Part shown: positions 1 through 5,074 of the stretch, one piece after another
Layout of the letters: each line of letters begins with the position of its first letter
Position numbering within the stretch: the stretch's first letter is position 1
Assembly: GCA_016781705.1 (NCBI GenBank)
Contig: JADDPV010000041.1
Span: forward strand, 1 to 5,074
Origin: Rubrobacter sp.
Lineage (GTDB): Bacteria; Actinomycetota; Rubrobacteria; Rubrobacterales; Rubrobacteraceae
Direction of reading: 5' to 3'
Length of the DNA stretch: 5,074 nt
Translations under genes and position numbers: made by a program
Notes under the pieces: generated by a model
Database searches by the model: none
What the model saw: the letters and a program-made list of their open reading frames with translations, nothing else
Told to the model about the DNA's origin: nothing

Positions 1-1221
1 CCCGGTTTCGCCGGCGCGAACCAGCGACCGATACAGCAGCCAGTTAATAATGGGCCAGGTCGGCCCACGCCAGTAACTGCGCGGACGAAACCCCGGCTCT
101 TCGGGACTGGCGCTCGGCGGCAGCGGCCAGCGCAGTCCCGGATGGCCCAGGAACGCCGACGAGTCGAGAACCTCGAGAAAAGCTTCGAGCCGCTCGGGGC
201 TCTGTCGACCGGCTATAAGCGGAGCAAAGCCGGCCACGGTGCGCGCCCGCAGCGGCCTAGCGGCCCGCAGGTCGTAGTCCAGGCACAGTTTGAGGTCCGC
301 ATCCCAGCATCTCTCGAGGCCCCGGCGCCCACGCTCGGCCCACCCGATGATAAGCTCGCGGTCTTCATCCGGGGCTCCAACCACCCCGGCTATGTCCAGC
401 AGCGCCTCGTTGGCGGCGACCAGGATCGCGCTGAAGAGCACATCCTTTACCAGAAACGGGTGGGAGCGATAGATGGTTCTCTCGTCGCAGCTGGCCCTCC
501 TTATCAGCCCCACGAGCCAGAGGTAGCGGTCGTAGTCCGCGCTGGTGGGTCTCTGGGAGGGGTCGTCGACGTGCTGGAGGTCGTAGCGGGGGTAAGGCGG
601 CAGGTCGCCGACTTCCACCGCCGCAAGCGCCGCGTCCCACCGTGGCGAGTTGTCGGTCCCGCTCTCCCAGGGGTGGAAGATGGTAACCAGCCCGGATTGT
701 TCGGGGTCCCGGTAGGTCGCAAGGTACCGATGCCAGGCAAAGAGCCCGGGGTAAATGTCGTGCAGGAAGGCACGCGTAGAGGAGAGCGACCCCTCGCCCT
801 CGCGCCCGGCGGCTTCCCAGATGTGCGAGACGGCGATGGCGTGGACCGGCGGCTGGCACAGGCAGCTGGTATACGGTGGCGCGGGCGGGGCGTCGGGCGA
901 GGATGCGGCGCAAGCCCAGTGCTCCGCGCCGGGGTAATAGCTGTGAGGCGGAGCCTCCGGATTAAAGACGATGTGGGGAACCTTGCCGGTGGCCCACTGT
1001 TGAGCGAAGAGGGTGAGTAGCTCGCGGGCGGCGCGGCGGACGTCGAGGTGGGCCAGCCCGATGGCTATGAACGCGCTGTCCCAGCTCCACTGGTGGGGGT
1101 AAAGTTCCGGGGCGGCACGGGTCCAGCCTCCCATGTCGTTTTGGCGCAGGACCTTCTCTGCTTGCCAAGCTAGCTCTTCGTGCTCCTCAAGGATCTTTCT
1201 CGGAGAGGGTTTCGCTTGCAC
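1..1221 (-). CDS. GH63-type glycoside hydrolase, mannosylglycerate/glucosylglycerate hydrolase-like (C-terminus cut by window edge)
   Basis: The 407 codons present resemble the (alpha/alpha)6-barrel hydrolases of family GH63 that release sugar from the compatible solutes mannosylglycerate and glucosylglycerate, known from Thermus, Rubrobacter and mycobacteria. Visible landmarks are WSWDSAF (residues 45-51, with YPHQ just before), HPWESGTDNSPRWD (183-196) and GPTWPIINWLLY (386-397). By family analogy, Asp190 in the GTDNSP motif is the likely general acid. The partner Glu is expected near the C-terminus, which lies beyond position 1; probably only a few dozen residues are missing. There is no signal peptide, so the enzyme should be cytoplasmic. 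The start is GTG at 1221, the only start codon between the upstream in-frame stop (1261-1263) and the conserved region, with an AAGGAG 11 nt before it. The gene follows the DUF2231 gene by 39 bp. Family assignment is firm; the substrate (mannosylglycerate, glucosylglycerate or another glucoside) is inference. Confidence 0.85.
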   Translation of the reverse strand, partial: MQAKPSPRKILEEHEELAWQAEKVLRQNDMGGWTRAAPELYPHQWSWDSAFIAIGLAHLDVRRAARELLTLFAQQWATGKVPHIVFNPEAPPHSYYPGAEHWACAASSPDAPPAPPYTSCLCQPPVHAIAVSHIWEAAGREGEGSLSSTRAFLHDIYPGLFAWHRYLATYRDPEQSGLVTIFHPWESGTDNSPRWDAALAAVEVGDLPPYPRYDLQHVDDPSQRPTSADYDRYLWLVGLIRRASCDERTIYRSHPFLVKDVLFSAILVAANEALLDIAGVVGAPDEDRELIIGWAERGRRGLERCWDADLKLCLDYDLRAARPLRARTVAGFAPLIAGRQSPERLEAFLEVLDSSAFLGHPGLRWPLPPSASPEEPGFRPRSYWRGPTWPIINWLLYRSLVRAGETG

Positions 1222-1232
1222 CTGACGCTCAT

Positions 1233-1238
1233 CTCCTT
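1233..1238 (-). promoter_or_regulatory. Shine-Dalgarno site for the GH63-type hydrolase
   Basis: AAGGAG on the minus strand lies 11 nt upstream of the GTG at 1221. The spacer is long, but the only ATGs nearby are out of frame and soon reach stops, so this site supports the GTG start. Confidence 0.5.
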
Positions 1239-1260
1239 CCGCATCGCTCGGGGCTCTTTT

Positions 1261-1713
1261 TTAGGACGCTCCCGGGATGCCGTCCTGGTCCTCCCCCACC
1301 CGCACCCCGTACGCGTAGACCAGCTCGCCCCCCAGGTATCCGGAGAGCACGGTGAGCGCCGCTCCTAATGCAGAGAGGGCCAAGGCCGTATCGTCCGCCT
1401 TGTGGCCCTTGCGGCGCAGGAGGCTCAGGACGTAGCTCCCCACGAGGGCGACGTTGGTGAGGCCGTGGTAGAGGGCCAGCCTGCGGACGGGCCGGTTCTC
1501 TGTCTCGTAGTAGTCCAGGACCCCGGTGGCGGCCGCGCTCGCCGCCCCCACTAGCCCGTAGATCAGGCTGTAGTGGGCGGCCTTGCTCAGGCCCTCCTCG
1601 TCCCTGCCCAGACGGGCCAGCACGTCGAACGTGGTCGAGGCCGGCAGAAGCGTCGCCGGGATCGCCTGCAGGATCGGGTGGACGGGGTGGTTCAGAATGC
1701 TTAGCCGTGGCAT
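1261..1713 (-). CDS. DUF2231 family membrane protein
   Basis: This 150-residue protein has the layout of the DUF2231 family of small integral membrane proteins, whose biochemical role is not established. An N-terminal HPVHP motif (residues 9-13) precedes a hydrophobic stretch at about 14-33. Further likely membrane helices are at about 46-69 (ending GVLDYY), 79-99 (with His83 and Asn87 in LYHGLTN) and 109-135 (ending GGELVYAYG). The conserved His, Asp, Asn and GG..LVY residues are typical of the family. The polar C-terminal tail of about 15 residues probably lies outside the bilayer. The start is ATG at 1713 with a strong GAGGAG 5 nt upstream. The gene lies 81 bp after the NmrA-like gene and 39 bp before the GH63-type hydrolase, so it may head a two-gene unit or extend the upstream operon. 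Nothing in the sequence ties it to either neighbour's chemistry. Confidence 0.85.
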   Translation of the reverse strand: MPRLSILNHPVHPILQAIPATLLPASTTFDVLARLGRDEEGLSKAAHYSLIYGLVGAASAAATGVLDYYETENRPVRRLALYHGLTNVALVGSYVLSLLRRKGHKADDTALALSALGAALTVLSGYLGGELVYAYGVRVGEDQDGIPGAS

Positions 1714-1794
1714 AAAATCTCCTCTCTGCTCACTACGGTTTCGCCTTGTTTCCTTTTTGGCGGTACCCTTAAGTTAGTCCTGGCCGGTTCCCGG
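1714..1794 (-). other. Longest intergenic gap (81 bp), possible operon boundary
   Basis: This is the longest gap between genes in the window. On the coding strand it is locally A-rich in its second half (GCCAAAAAGGAAACAAGGCG). It carries an imperfect inverted repeat, GGTACCGCC versus GGCGAAACC, with seven of nine positions pairing around a 13-nt A-rich loop. No T-run follows, so it is not a standard intrinsic terminator, and I cannot find a convincing -35/-10 pair. A promoter for the last two genes could be here, but the sequence does not show it. Confidence 0.35.
1719..1724 (-). promoter_or_regulatory. Shine-Dalgarno site for the DUF2231 gene
   Basis: GAGGAG on the minus strand lies 5 nt (ATTTT) upstream of the ATG at 1713. 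It fixes this start. Confidence 0.75.
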
Positions 1795-2652
1795 TTATCG
1801 GGTTTCGTTGGCCCACTCCTCTATGGTGAGGGCGGGGACGCCGAAGGTGTCCAGCAGGACCGAAGGGTCCGTCGCGAAGCCCACGGCGTCGAAGAGGGCC
1901 ATCATGTTCGCCAGCTCCCGGACGTAGGAGGAGAAGCGTCCGGGAACGCGCAGCGCGGCAAGGGGCACGTGGAGCGCGCGTATCTTCTTCCCGCGGACCT
2001 TTCCCAAACGCTCGAAGGCGCCGTCGAAGGTGGTGGTGTCGGGGCCGGCGAGCTCGTGGCGGCCCAGGATATCCGCTTGAAAGGCCCGGACGGCGGCGCG
2101 GGCTATGTCGCGGGCGGCGATAAAGGAGACGGGTCGCCGCTGGCGACCGGGGATGAAGGCCACCGAGCCCCTTAGCATCATATCGAGCGTCTCCATGAAT
2201 ATCGCCGGGCGCAGGATGGTGGAAGAGAGGTCCCCTGCGGCCAGCAGCTCTTGCTCGAAGCGGGCCTTCTCGCGGAACGCCCCGATTCTTTGGGCCAGGG
2301 GATGATCGGCCATAAGGACCGAGCTGTAGACGAAGCGCCCTACCTGCGCCTCAAGCGCCGCCGAGAGCAGGTTGAGGTTGCCCCGGTACTCGACGTCCTC
2401 GGGGGCTCCCCGACCCGGTCCGGCGCCCAGGGCCGAGAGTATCCCGGAGCACCCCCGGACGGCGGGCCCTAAAGTGTCGGGAGCCGTCGCATCCCCCACG
2501 GCCACCTCAGCTCCGAGGGAGCGCAGGGGGGCGCCCTTCTCCGCGCTGCGCACCAGCGCCCGGACCTCGAAGCCGGCCCCCAGGAGCTCCTCGACGGTCG
2601 CGCCGCCGACCCTTCCCGTCGCTCCAACGACCAGAATCTTTCCGTTTTCCAT
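1795..2652 (-). CDS. NmrA-like atypical short-chain dehydrogenase (NAD(P)-binding)
   Basis: This 285-residue protein has a Rossmann fold with the glycine motif GATGRVGG (residues 10-17). Arg35 in ALVRS is placed to favour NADPH by family analogy, and Asp54 sits in the VGDAT strand. A YSS segment lies at 109-111. There is no canonical Tyr-x-x-x-Lys; instead Lys129 in the REKARFEQEL helix precedes TILRP (145-149), as in NmrA-like and complex-I-39-kDa-type atypical SDRs. The ARDIARA segment (about 180-186) and the C-terminal FGVPALTIEEW (270-280) are also typical of this group. Members include NAD(P)H sensors, quinone reductases and isomerase/reductase enzymes, so the reaction cannot be read from sequence. 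The ATG at 2652 is secure because an in-frame TAA lies two codons upstream. The gene follows the FAD monooxygenase by 32 bp, so co-transcription is likely, and a role in reducing the product quinone or another lipid intermediate is plausible inference. Confidence 0.85.
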   Translation of the reverse strand: MENGKILVVGATGRVGGATVEELLGAGFEVRALVRSAEKGAPLRSLGAEVAVGDATAPDTLGPAVRGCSGILSALGAGPGRGAPEDVEYRGNLNLLSAALEAQVGRFVYSSVLMADHPLAQRIGAFREKARFEQELLAAGDLSSTILRPAIFMETLDMMLRGSVAFIPGRQRRPVSFIAARDIARAAVRAFQADILGRHELAGPDTTTFDGAFERLGKVRGKKIRALHVPLAALRVPGRFSSYVRELANMMALFDAVGFATDPSVLLDTFGVPALTIEEWANETR

Positions 2653-2663
2653 ACCTTATTGAG

Positions 2664-2670
2664 ACCTCCT
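2664..2670 (-). promoter_or_regulatory. Shine-Dalgarno site for the NmrA-like gene
   Basis: AGGAGGT on the minus strand lies in the 32-bp gap, 11 nt before the ATG at 2652. It is a near-perfect anti-SD match with longer than usual spacing. A second weak AAGG lies almost against the start codon. Confidence 0.6.
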
Positions 2671-2684
2671 ATATGGCGTTGCAT

Positions 2685-4052
2685 CTATTGGATCAAAGCG
2701 GGTTCTCCGCACTTGGATGTGTCTCCAGCTTCGGTTCTCGCGTGAACCGGCCAGGCGCCGAAGGCGATCAAGCGGGCGAAGAGGTCGCGCAAGAAAGGTG
2801 TGCGCAGCAGGAGCCGCAGGAGGACCGGCAACCTGAAGGTCTCGCTTGCGTCGAGCGTGCCGGAGACGACCCACCGTTGTGCCACGGTCTGTGCTCCCTG
2901 AACCAGGCGCGTCGGCCACTCGCGCCGGCGCTGCACCGCCGCCAGGTGCCGGGCCCTTAGCCTCCCGGATTTGAGCGGACCGCCGAGCACGTTGGCCGCC
3001 ACGACGGCGTCCTGGACCGCGAGGTTGATGCCAACCCCGCCGACCGGCGACGCTACGTGGGCCGCGTCGCCTATCAGGAGCAACCCGGGTCGGTACCAGC
3101 GGCGGAGGCGATCCGACCCGACCGAGAGCAGCGAGCCTTGCTTCCACTCCTTAAGATGCCCGACTCGATCGGCGAGCTCCGGCGCCAGCTCGGCGACGGA
3201 GTGGCGCAGGGCCGGCAGGCCGGCGTCCCGAAGCCGCTCGTAGCCGCCCTTCCTTATGATGTAGCCGACCTGCCAGTACTCGGAGTGGTCCATCAAAACG
3301 AGCAGGCTGCCGGGGCCGAAGCGAAAGACCGCGCCGGCGTCCTCCGGGTCGTCAGGCTTACGGGGCAGGTTGAACCAGAAGACGTCCATCGGCGGGGAGG
3401 CCTCCACCGCCTCCAGGCCGGCCAAGCGCCGGAGCTGCGAGAAGCGGCCGTCGGCGCCGACCGTGAGCCGCGCGCGTACTTCACGCGGGCCGTCCGGTCC
3501 CCGGTAGCGGACGCCCCGTATCGACCCGTTCTCCTCGATCAACCCCTTCACCCGCGCGCCCATCACGAGGCGGAAGTTGGGATACTTCCGCGCCTCGGCG
3601 GTGATGAGTTCGAGGAAGCGCGCCTGCGGGAGCATCAGTATGTACGGGTAGCCGGTCTTCAAGCGACGGAAGTCGGCGAACGTGACGGAACCATCGGCGG
3701 CCTGGGCGGTGAACCGGTGAATCTTGGCGTGGCGGAGCCCGAGCAAGCGGTCCACCAGACCGAGCTCCTCCATCACCTCCATGACCGAGGGGTTGATGGT
3801 GTTGCCGCGGAATTCGCGCTCGAAGTCCTTGTGCGCCTCGAGCAGCGTCACGGAGACGCCCTCGCGCGCCAGGAGGAGGCCCAGAACGGTCCCGGCCGGT
3901 CCTCCGCCGACTATGCAACAGTCGGTTTGCCAAGAGGGCGCGAATCGCGTCTTTTGTTCACTGCGTCCCGGCACGATAACGCCTCTCGGGAAGGATAAAG
4001 GCTTCCCCGAAGCTGGATCGGTTCCGGGCTCCGACTCGGCGCCTTTTAGCAT
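2685..4052 (-). CDS. FAD-dependent aromatic monooxygenase (PHBH/UbiH fold), SrsC-like
   Basis: This 455-residue protein has the three landmark motifs of class A flavoprotein monooxygenases: GGGPAG (49-54) with the closing acidic residue Glu72 in TLLEAH for FAD binding, GADGR (199-203), and IGDAAH (327-332) followed by SPVGGVGINLAVQDA for the FAD phosphate and ribityl chain. The FRGNTINPS segment (81-89) is typical of a UbiH-like oxidoreductase subgroup. Such enzymes hydroxylate phenolic rings using NAD(P)H and oxygen. Placed directly after a type III polyketide synthase and an ICMT-like methyltransferase, it matches SrsC, which hydroxylates methylated alkylresorcinol towards a hydroquinone/quinone; the substrate here is inferred. 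Helices rich in Leu/Phe at about 390-440 could help it dock on membranes. The ATG at 4052 overlaps the preceding stop by 7 bp and has GGGAGG 7 nt upstream. This gives a polar extension of about 40 residues before the Rossmann fold, longer than usual; GTG at 3974 (429 residues) is an alternative start. Confidence 0.88.
   Translation of the reverse strand: MLKGAESEPGTDPASGKPLSFPRGVIVPGRSEQKTRFAPSWQTDCCIVGGGPAGTVLGLLLAREGVSVTLLEAHKDFEREFRGNTINPSVMEVMEELGLVDRLLGLRHAKIHRFTAQAADGSVTFADFRRLKTGYPYILMLPQARFLELITAEARKYPNFRLVMGARVKGLIEENGSIRGVRYRGPDGPREVRARLTVGADGRFSQLRRLAGLEAVEASPPMDVFWFNLPRKPDDPEDAGAVFRFGPGSLLVLMDHSEYWQVGYIIRKGGYERLRDAGLPALRHSVAELAPELADRVGHLKEWKQGSLLSVGSDRLRRWYRPGLLLIGDAAHVASPVGGVGINLAVQDAVVAANVLGGPLKSGRLRARHLAAVQRRREWPTRLVQGAQTVAQRWVVSGTLDASETFRLPVLLRLLLRTPFLRDLFARLIAFGAWPVHARTEAGDTSKCGEPALIQ
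4046..4052 (-). other. Start/stop overlap ATGCTAA between methyltransferase and monooxygenase genes
   Basis: The monooxygenase ATG (4052-4050) and the methyltransferase TAA (4048-4046) share seven bases. This implies translational coupling. The same arrangement occurs at 4555-4561. Confidence 0.85.
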
Positions 4053-4561
4053 TCCGTTGCCTCCCGGAGCGCTCGTTCTTCCGTCCGGATACGGACCGCT
4101 AACGCTCCCGCGTTCAGCAGGGTAAACAAAAAGGCCGTAACCCAGGCCCCGAATACCAGCGGGGCGGAGAGCAATTCGAGGGCGACGGCCAAGTAGTTGG
4201 GGTGCCGGACGTACTTGTATGGCCCCCTCTCAACGAGGGGCGCACCGGGCAGGATCATGACGCGCGTGGTCCAGCGCTCGCCGAGGCTCAGGATGGCCCG
4301 ATAGCGGAGCGCTTGCCCGACCAGAAATAGTGTTCCCCAGAGCGGCCACCAGGGAGATAGCTCCGCCCCCCGTAACCAGCCCTCGACGAGCACGGAAGCC
4401 AGCCATGCTGCGTGCAGCCCCACGATGGCCGGGTAGTGGACCGCTCCACGCTCGTAAGCACCCCTGGCTTTCAGGGCACGCTCGTGGCGGCGGGAAAGAC
4501 GCAGCTCCAAAACCCGCTGGAGGGCTATGAGGGCGACGAATGCGATCAAAAGAGCTAGCAC
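4046..4561 (-). CDS. Isoprenylcysteine carboxyl methyltransferase (ICMT)-family membrane methyltransferase, SrsB/BpsB-like
   Basis: This 171-residue integral membrane protein belongs to the ICMT/phospholipid methyltransferase-like family. It has an N-terminal helix (about 2-18), the bacterial signature LQRVLELRLSRR (14-25) and HYPAIVGLH (42-50), and helices at about 46-60, 72-91 and 124-156. The SAM-binding core is GPYKYVRHPNY (113-123), and RIRTEERAL (157-165) supplies the C-terminal R..EE signature. Its length matches bacterial relatives such as SrsB and Bacillus BpsB (YpbQ), which O-methylate the alkylresorcinol or alkylpyrone made by the adjacent type III polyketide synthase; this gene sits in the same position, so that role is likely. 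The start is taken as GTG at 4561, overlapping the synthase stop by 7 bp. It lacks an obvious Shine-Dalgarno site, so reinitiation after the synthase is inferred. The reading frame stays open further upstream, to about 4930, but that part only mirrors the synthase in another frame and does not look like protein. TTG at 4549 is a less likely start. Confidence 0.85.
   Translation of the reverse strand: MLALLIAFVALIALQRVLELRLSRRHERALKARGAYERGAVHYPAIVGLHAAWLASVLVEGWLRGAELSPWWPLWGTLFLVGQALRYRAILSLGERWTTRVMILPGAPLVERGPYKYVRHPNYLAVALELLSAPLVFGAWVTAFLFTLLNAGALAVRIRTEERALREATEC
4060..4065 (-). promoter_or_regulatory. Shine-Dalgarno site for the FAD monooxygenase
   Basis: GGGAGG on the minus strand lies inside the 3' end of the methyltransferase gene, 7 nt before the ATG at 4052. 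It favours that ATG over the internal GTG at 3974. Confidence 0.7.
4555..4561 (-). other. Start/stop overlap GTGCTAG between polyketide synthase and methyltransferase genes
   Basis: The methyltransferase GTG (4561-4559) and the synthase TAG (4557-4555) share seven bases. No clear Shine-Dalgarno site precedes the GTG, so expression probably depends on ribosomes finishing the synthase. Confidence 0.7.
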
Positions 4562-5074
4562 CGGAAAAGGACGTGCTCGGCGGAGAAGCCCGGCCCCAAA
4601 GCCGAGATGGACCCGTACTCCCCGCTCCTGGCCGGGTAGTTTTCGAGGAACCGCTCCAGGACGAAGAGGACCGAGACGCTGGACATGTTGCCGTAGTTCC
4701 TCAGTATCTCGCGGGAAAGGTCGAGGCTGCCCGGCTGCAGCCCGAGGGCCTCCTCGTAGGCCTCGATCACCTTCGCCCCGCCGGGGTGGACGACCAGGTG
4801 CCGGAGGTCTTCGGGGACGATCCCGTGCCTCTCGCAGGCCTCCTCCACCGTCGCCCGCGTCCGCGTCCTCACTATCTGGGGCACGCTCTTTGCGAAGCGG
4901 ACCTTCAGGCCGCTCTCTATCAGGTCCCAACCCATGACGTCTTCGGTGCCCGGCCAGGTCGTGCTGTGGCTCCCCAGGATCTCCGGCCCCTCCCCCGCGC
5001 CGAGCAGGACGGCGGCGGCCCCATCGGCGAAGAGGCTCGCCGCCACCAGGTTGCTCTTGGAGAGGTCCCCCACC
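4555..5074 (-). CDS. Type III polyketide synthase, C-terminal half (SrsA-like; N-terminus beyond window)
   Basis: This is the C-terminal part, about 173 codons, of a chalcone-synthase-fold type III polyketide synthase; roughly half of a typical 350-400 residue protein is present. Visible family features, in order, are FADGAAAVLLG, MGWDLIESGLKVRF, the catalytic His in LVVHPGGAKVIEA (codon at 4786-4788), the catalytic Asn in NYGNMSSVSVLFVL (codon at 4687-4689) and the C-terminal ALGPGFSAEHVLFRC, equivalent to the GFGPG loop. The catalytic Cys lies upstream of position 5074 and cannot be checked. Bacterial members condense a fatty acyl starter with malonyl- or methylmalonyl-CoA and cyclise it to alkylresorcinols or alkylpyrones. 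The following methyltransferase and flavoprotein genes point to phenolic lipid synthesis of the SrsA type. Resorcinol versus pyrone specificity, starter length and extender choice cannot be read from this half. Confidence 0.9.
   Translation of the reverse strand, partial: VGDLSKSNLVAASLFADGAAAVLLGAGEGPEILGSHSTTWPGTEDVMGWDLIESGLKVRFAKSVPQIVRTRTRATVEEACERHGIVPEDLRHLVVHPGGAKVIEAYEEALGLQPGSLDLSREILRNYGNMSSVSVLFVLERFLENYPARSGEYGSISALGPGFSAEHVLFRC

Noticed and set aside
142..1020. Plus-strand open frame of 292 codons
   Set aside because: It is antisense to the GH63-type hydrolase, has no recognisable domain and has a low-complexity Gly/Arg/Val composition typical of GC-rich antisense frames.
1784..1794. 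CCGG-GAA-CCGG mini hairpin just after the NmrA-like stop codon
   Set aside because: The stem is only 4 bp with a 3-nt loop and no T-run, which is too weak and too likely by chance in GC-rich DNA to call a terminator.
2656..3147. Minus-strand open frame overlapping the 3' end of the monooxygenase
   Set aside because: It is an Arg/Pro-rich alternative frame inside a gene with clear motifs, with no domain of its own.
3057..3998. Plus-strand open frame of 313 codons
   Set aside because: It lies wholly antisense to the FAD monooxygenase, whose three cofactor motifs prove the minus-strand frame. The plus-strand product resembles no known protein.
4562..4930. Upstream extension of the methyltransferase frame to an ATG at about 4930
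   Set aside because: This part overlaps the polyketide synthase in another frame and encodes only Arg/Gly/Pro-rich sequence. The family's normal length is met by starting at the GTG at 4561.
4527..4937. Plus-strand frame opposite the polyketide synthase
   Set aside because: It has extreme Arg/Pro/Ser composition and is antisense to the catalytic His/Asn region, so it is a shadow.

Overview
The window is GC-rich and fully coding on the minus strand. Six genes run right to left with almost no spacing. Protein style and codon use suggest a high-GC actinobacterium. A type III polyketide synthase locus next to a GH63-type mannosyl/glucosylglycerate hydrolase-like gene would fit Rubrobacter or a relative, but this taxonomic guess is inference: no rRNA or other marker gene is present.

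The right half (about 5074 to 2685) holds three genes: the C-terminal half of a type III polyketide synthase, a 171-residue isoprenylcysteine-carboxyl-methyltransferase-like membrane methyltransferase, and a 455-residue FAD-dependent aromatic monooxygenase. They are joined by two 7-bp start/stop overlaps of the same design (GTGCTAG and ATGCTAA). The order and families match the srsA-srsB-srsC phenolic-lipid operon of Streptomyces griseus and related mycobacterial polyketide-quinone loci. The likely pathway is: a fatty acyl starter is extended and cyclised to an alkylresorcinol (or alkylpyrone), O-methylated, then ring-hydroxylated to a methoxy-hydroquinone/quinone lipid. An atypical SDR of the NmrA type follows after 32 bp (2652 to 1795). 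It could be a fourth pathway or redox-partner enzyme.

The left half begins after an 81-bp gap. It contains a 150-residue DUF2231-type membrane protein (1713 to 1261). A GH63-type hydrolase resembling mannosylglycerate/glucosylglycerate hydrolases follows 39 bp later (1221 to beyond position 1, C-terminus missing). These two may be read through from the lipid operon or may form their own unit. I see no convincing promoter or terminator in the 81-bp gap.

No tRNA, rRNA, CRISPR array, insertion sequence or sizeable repeat was seen. No gene-free stretch exceeds 81 bp. Several long plus-strand reading frames are antisense shadows of these genes.
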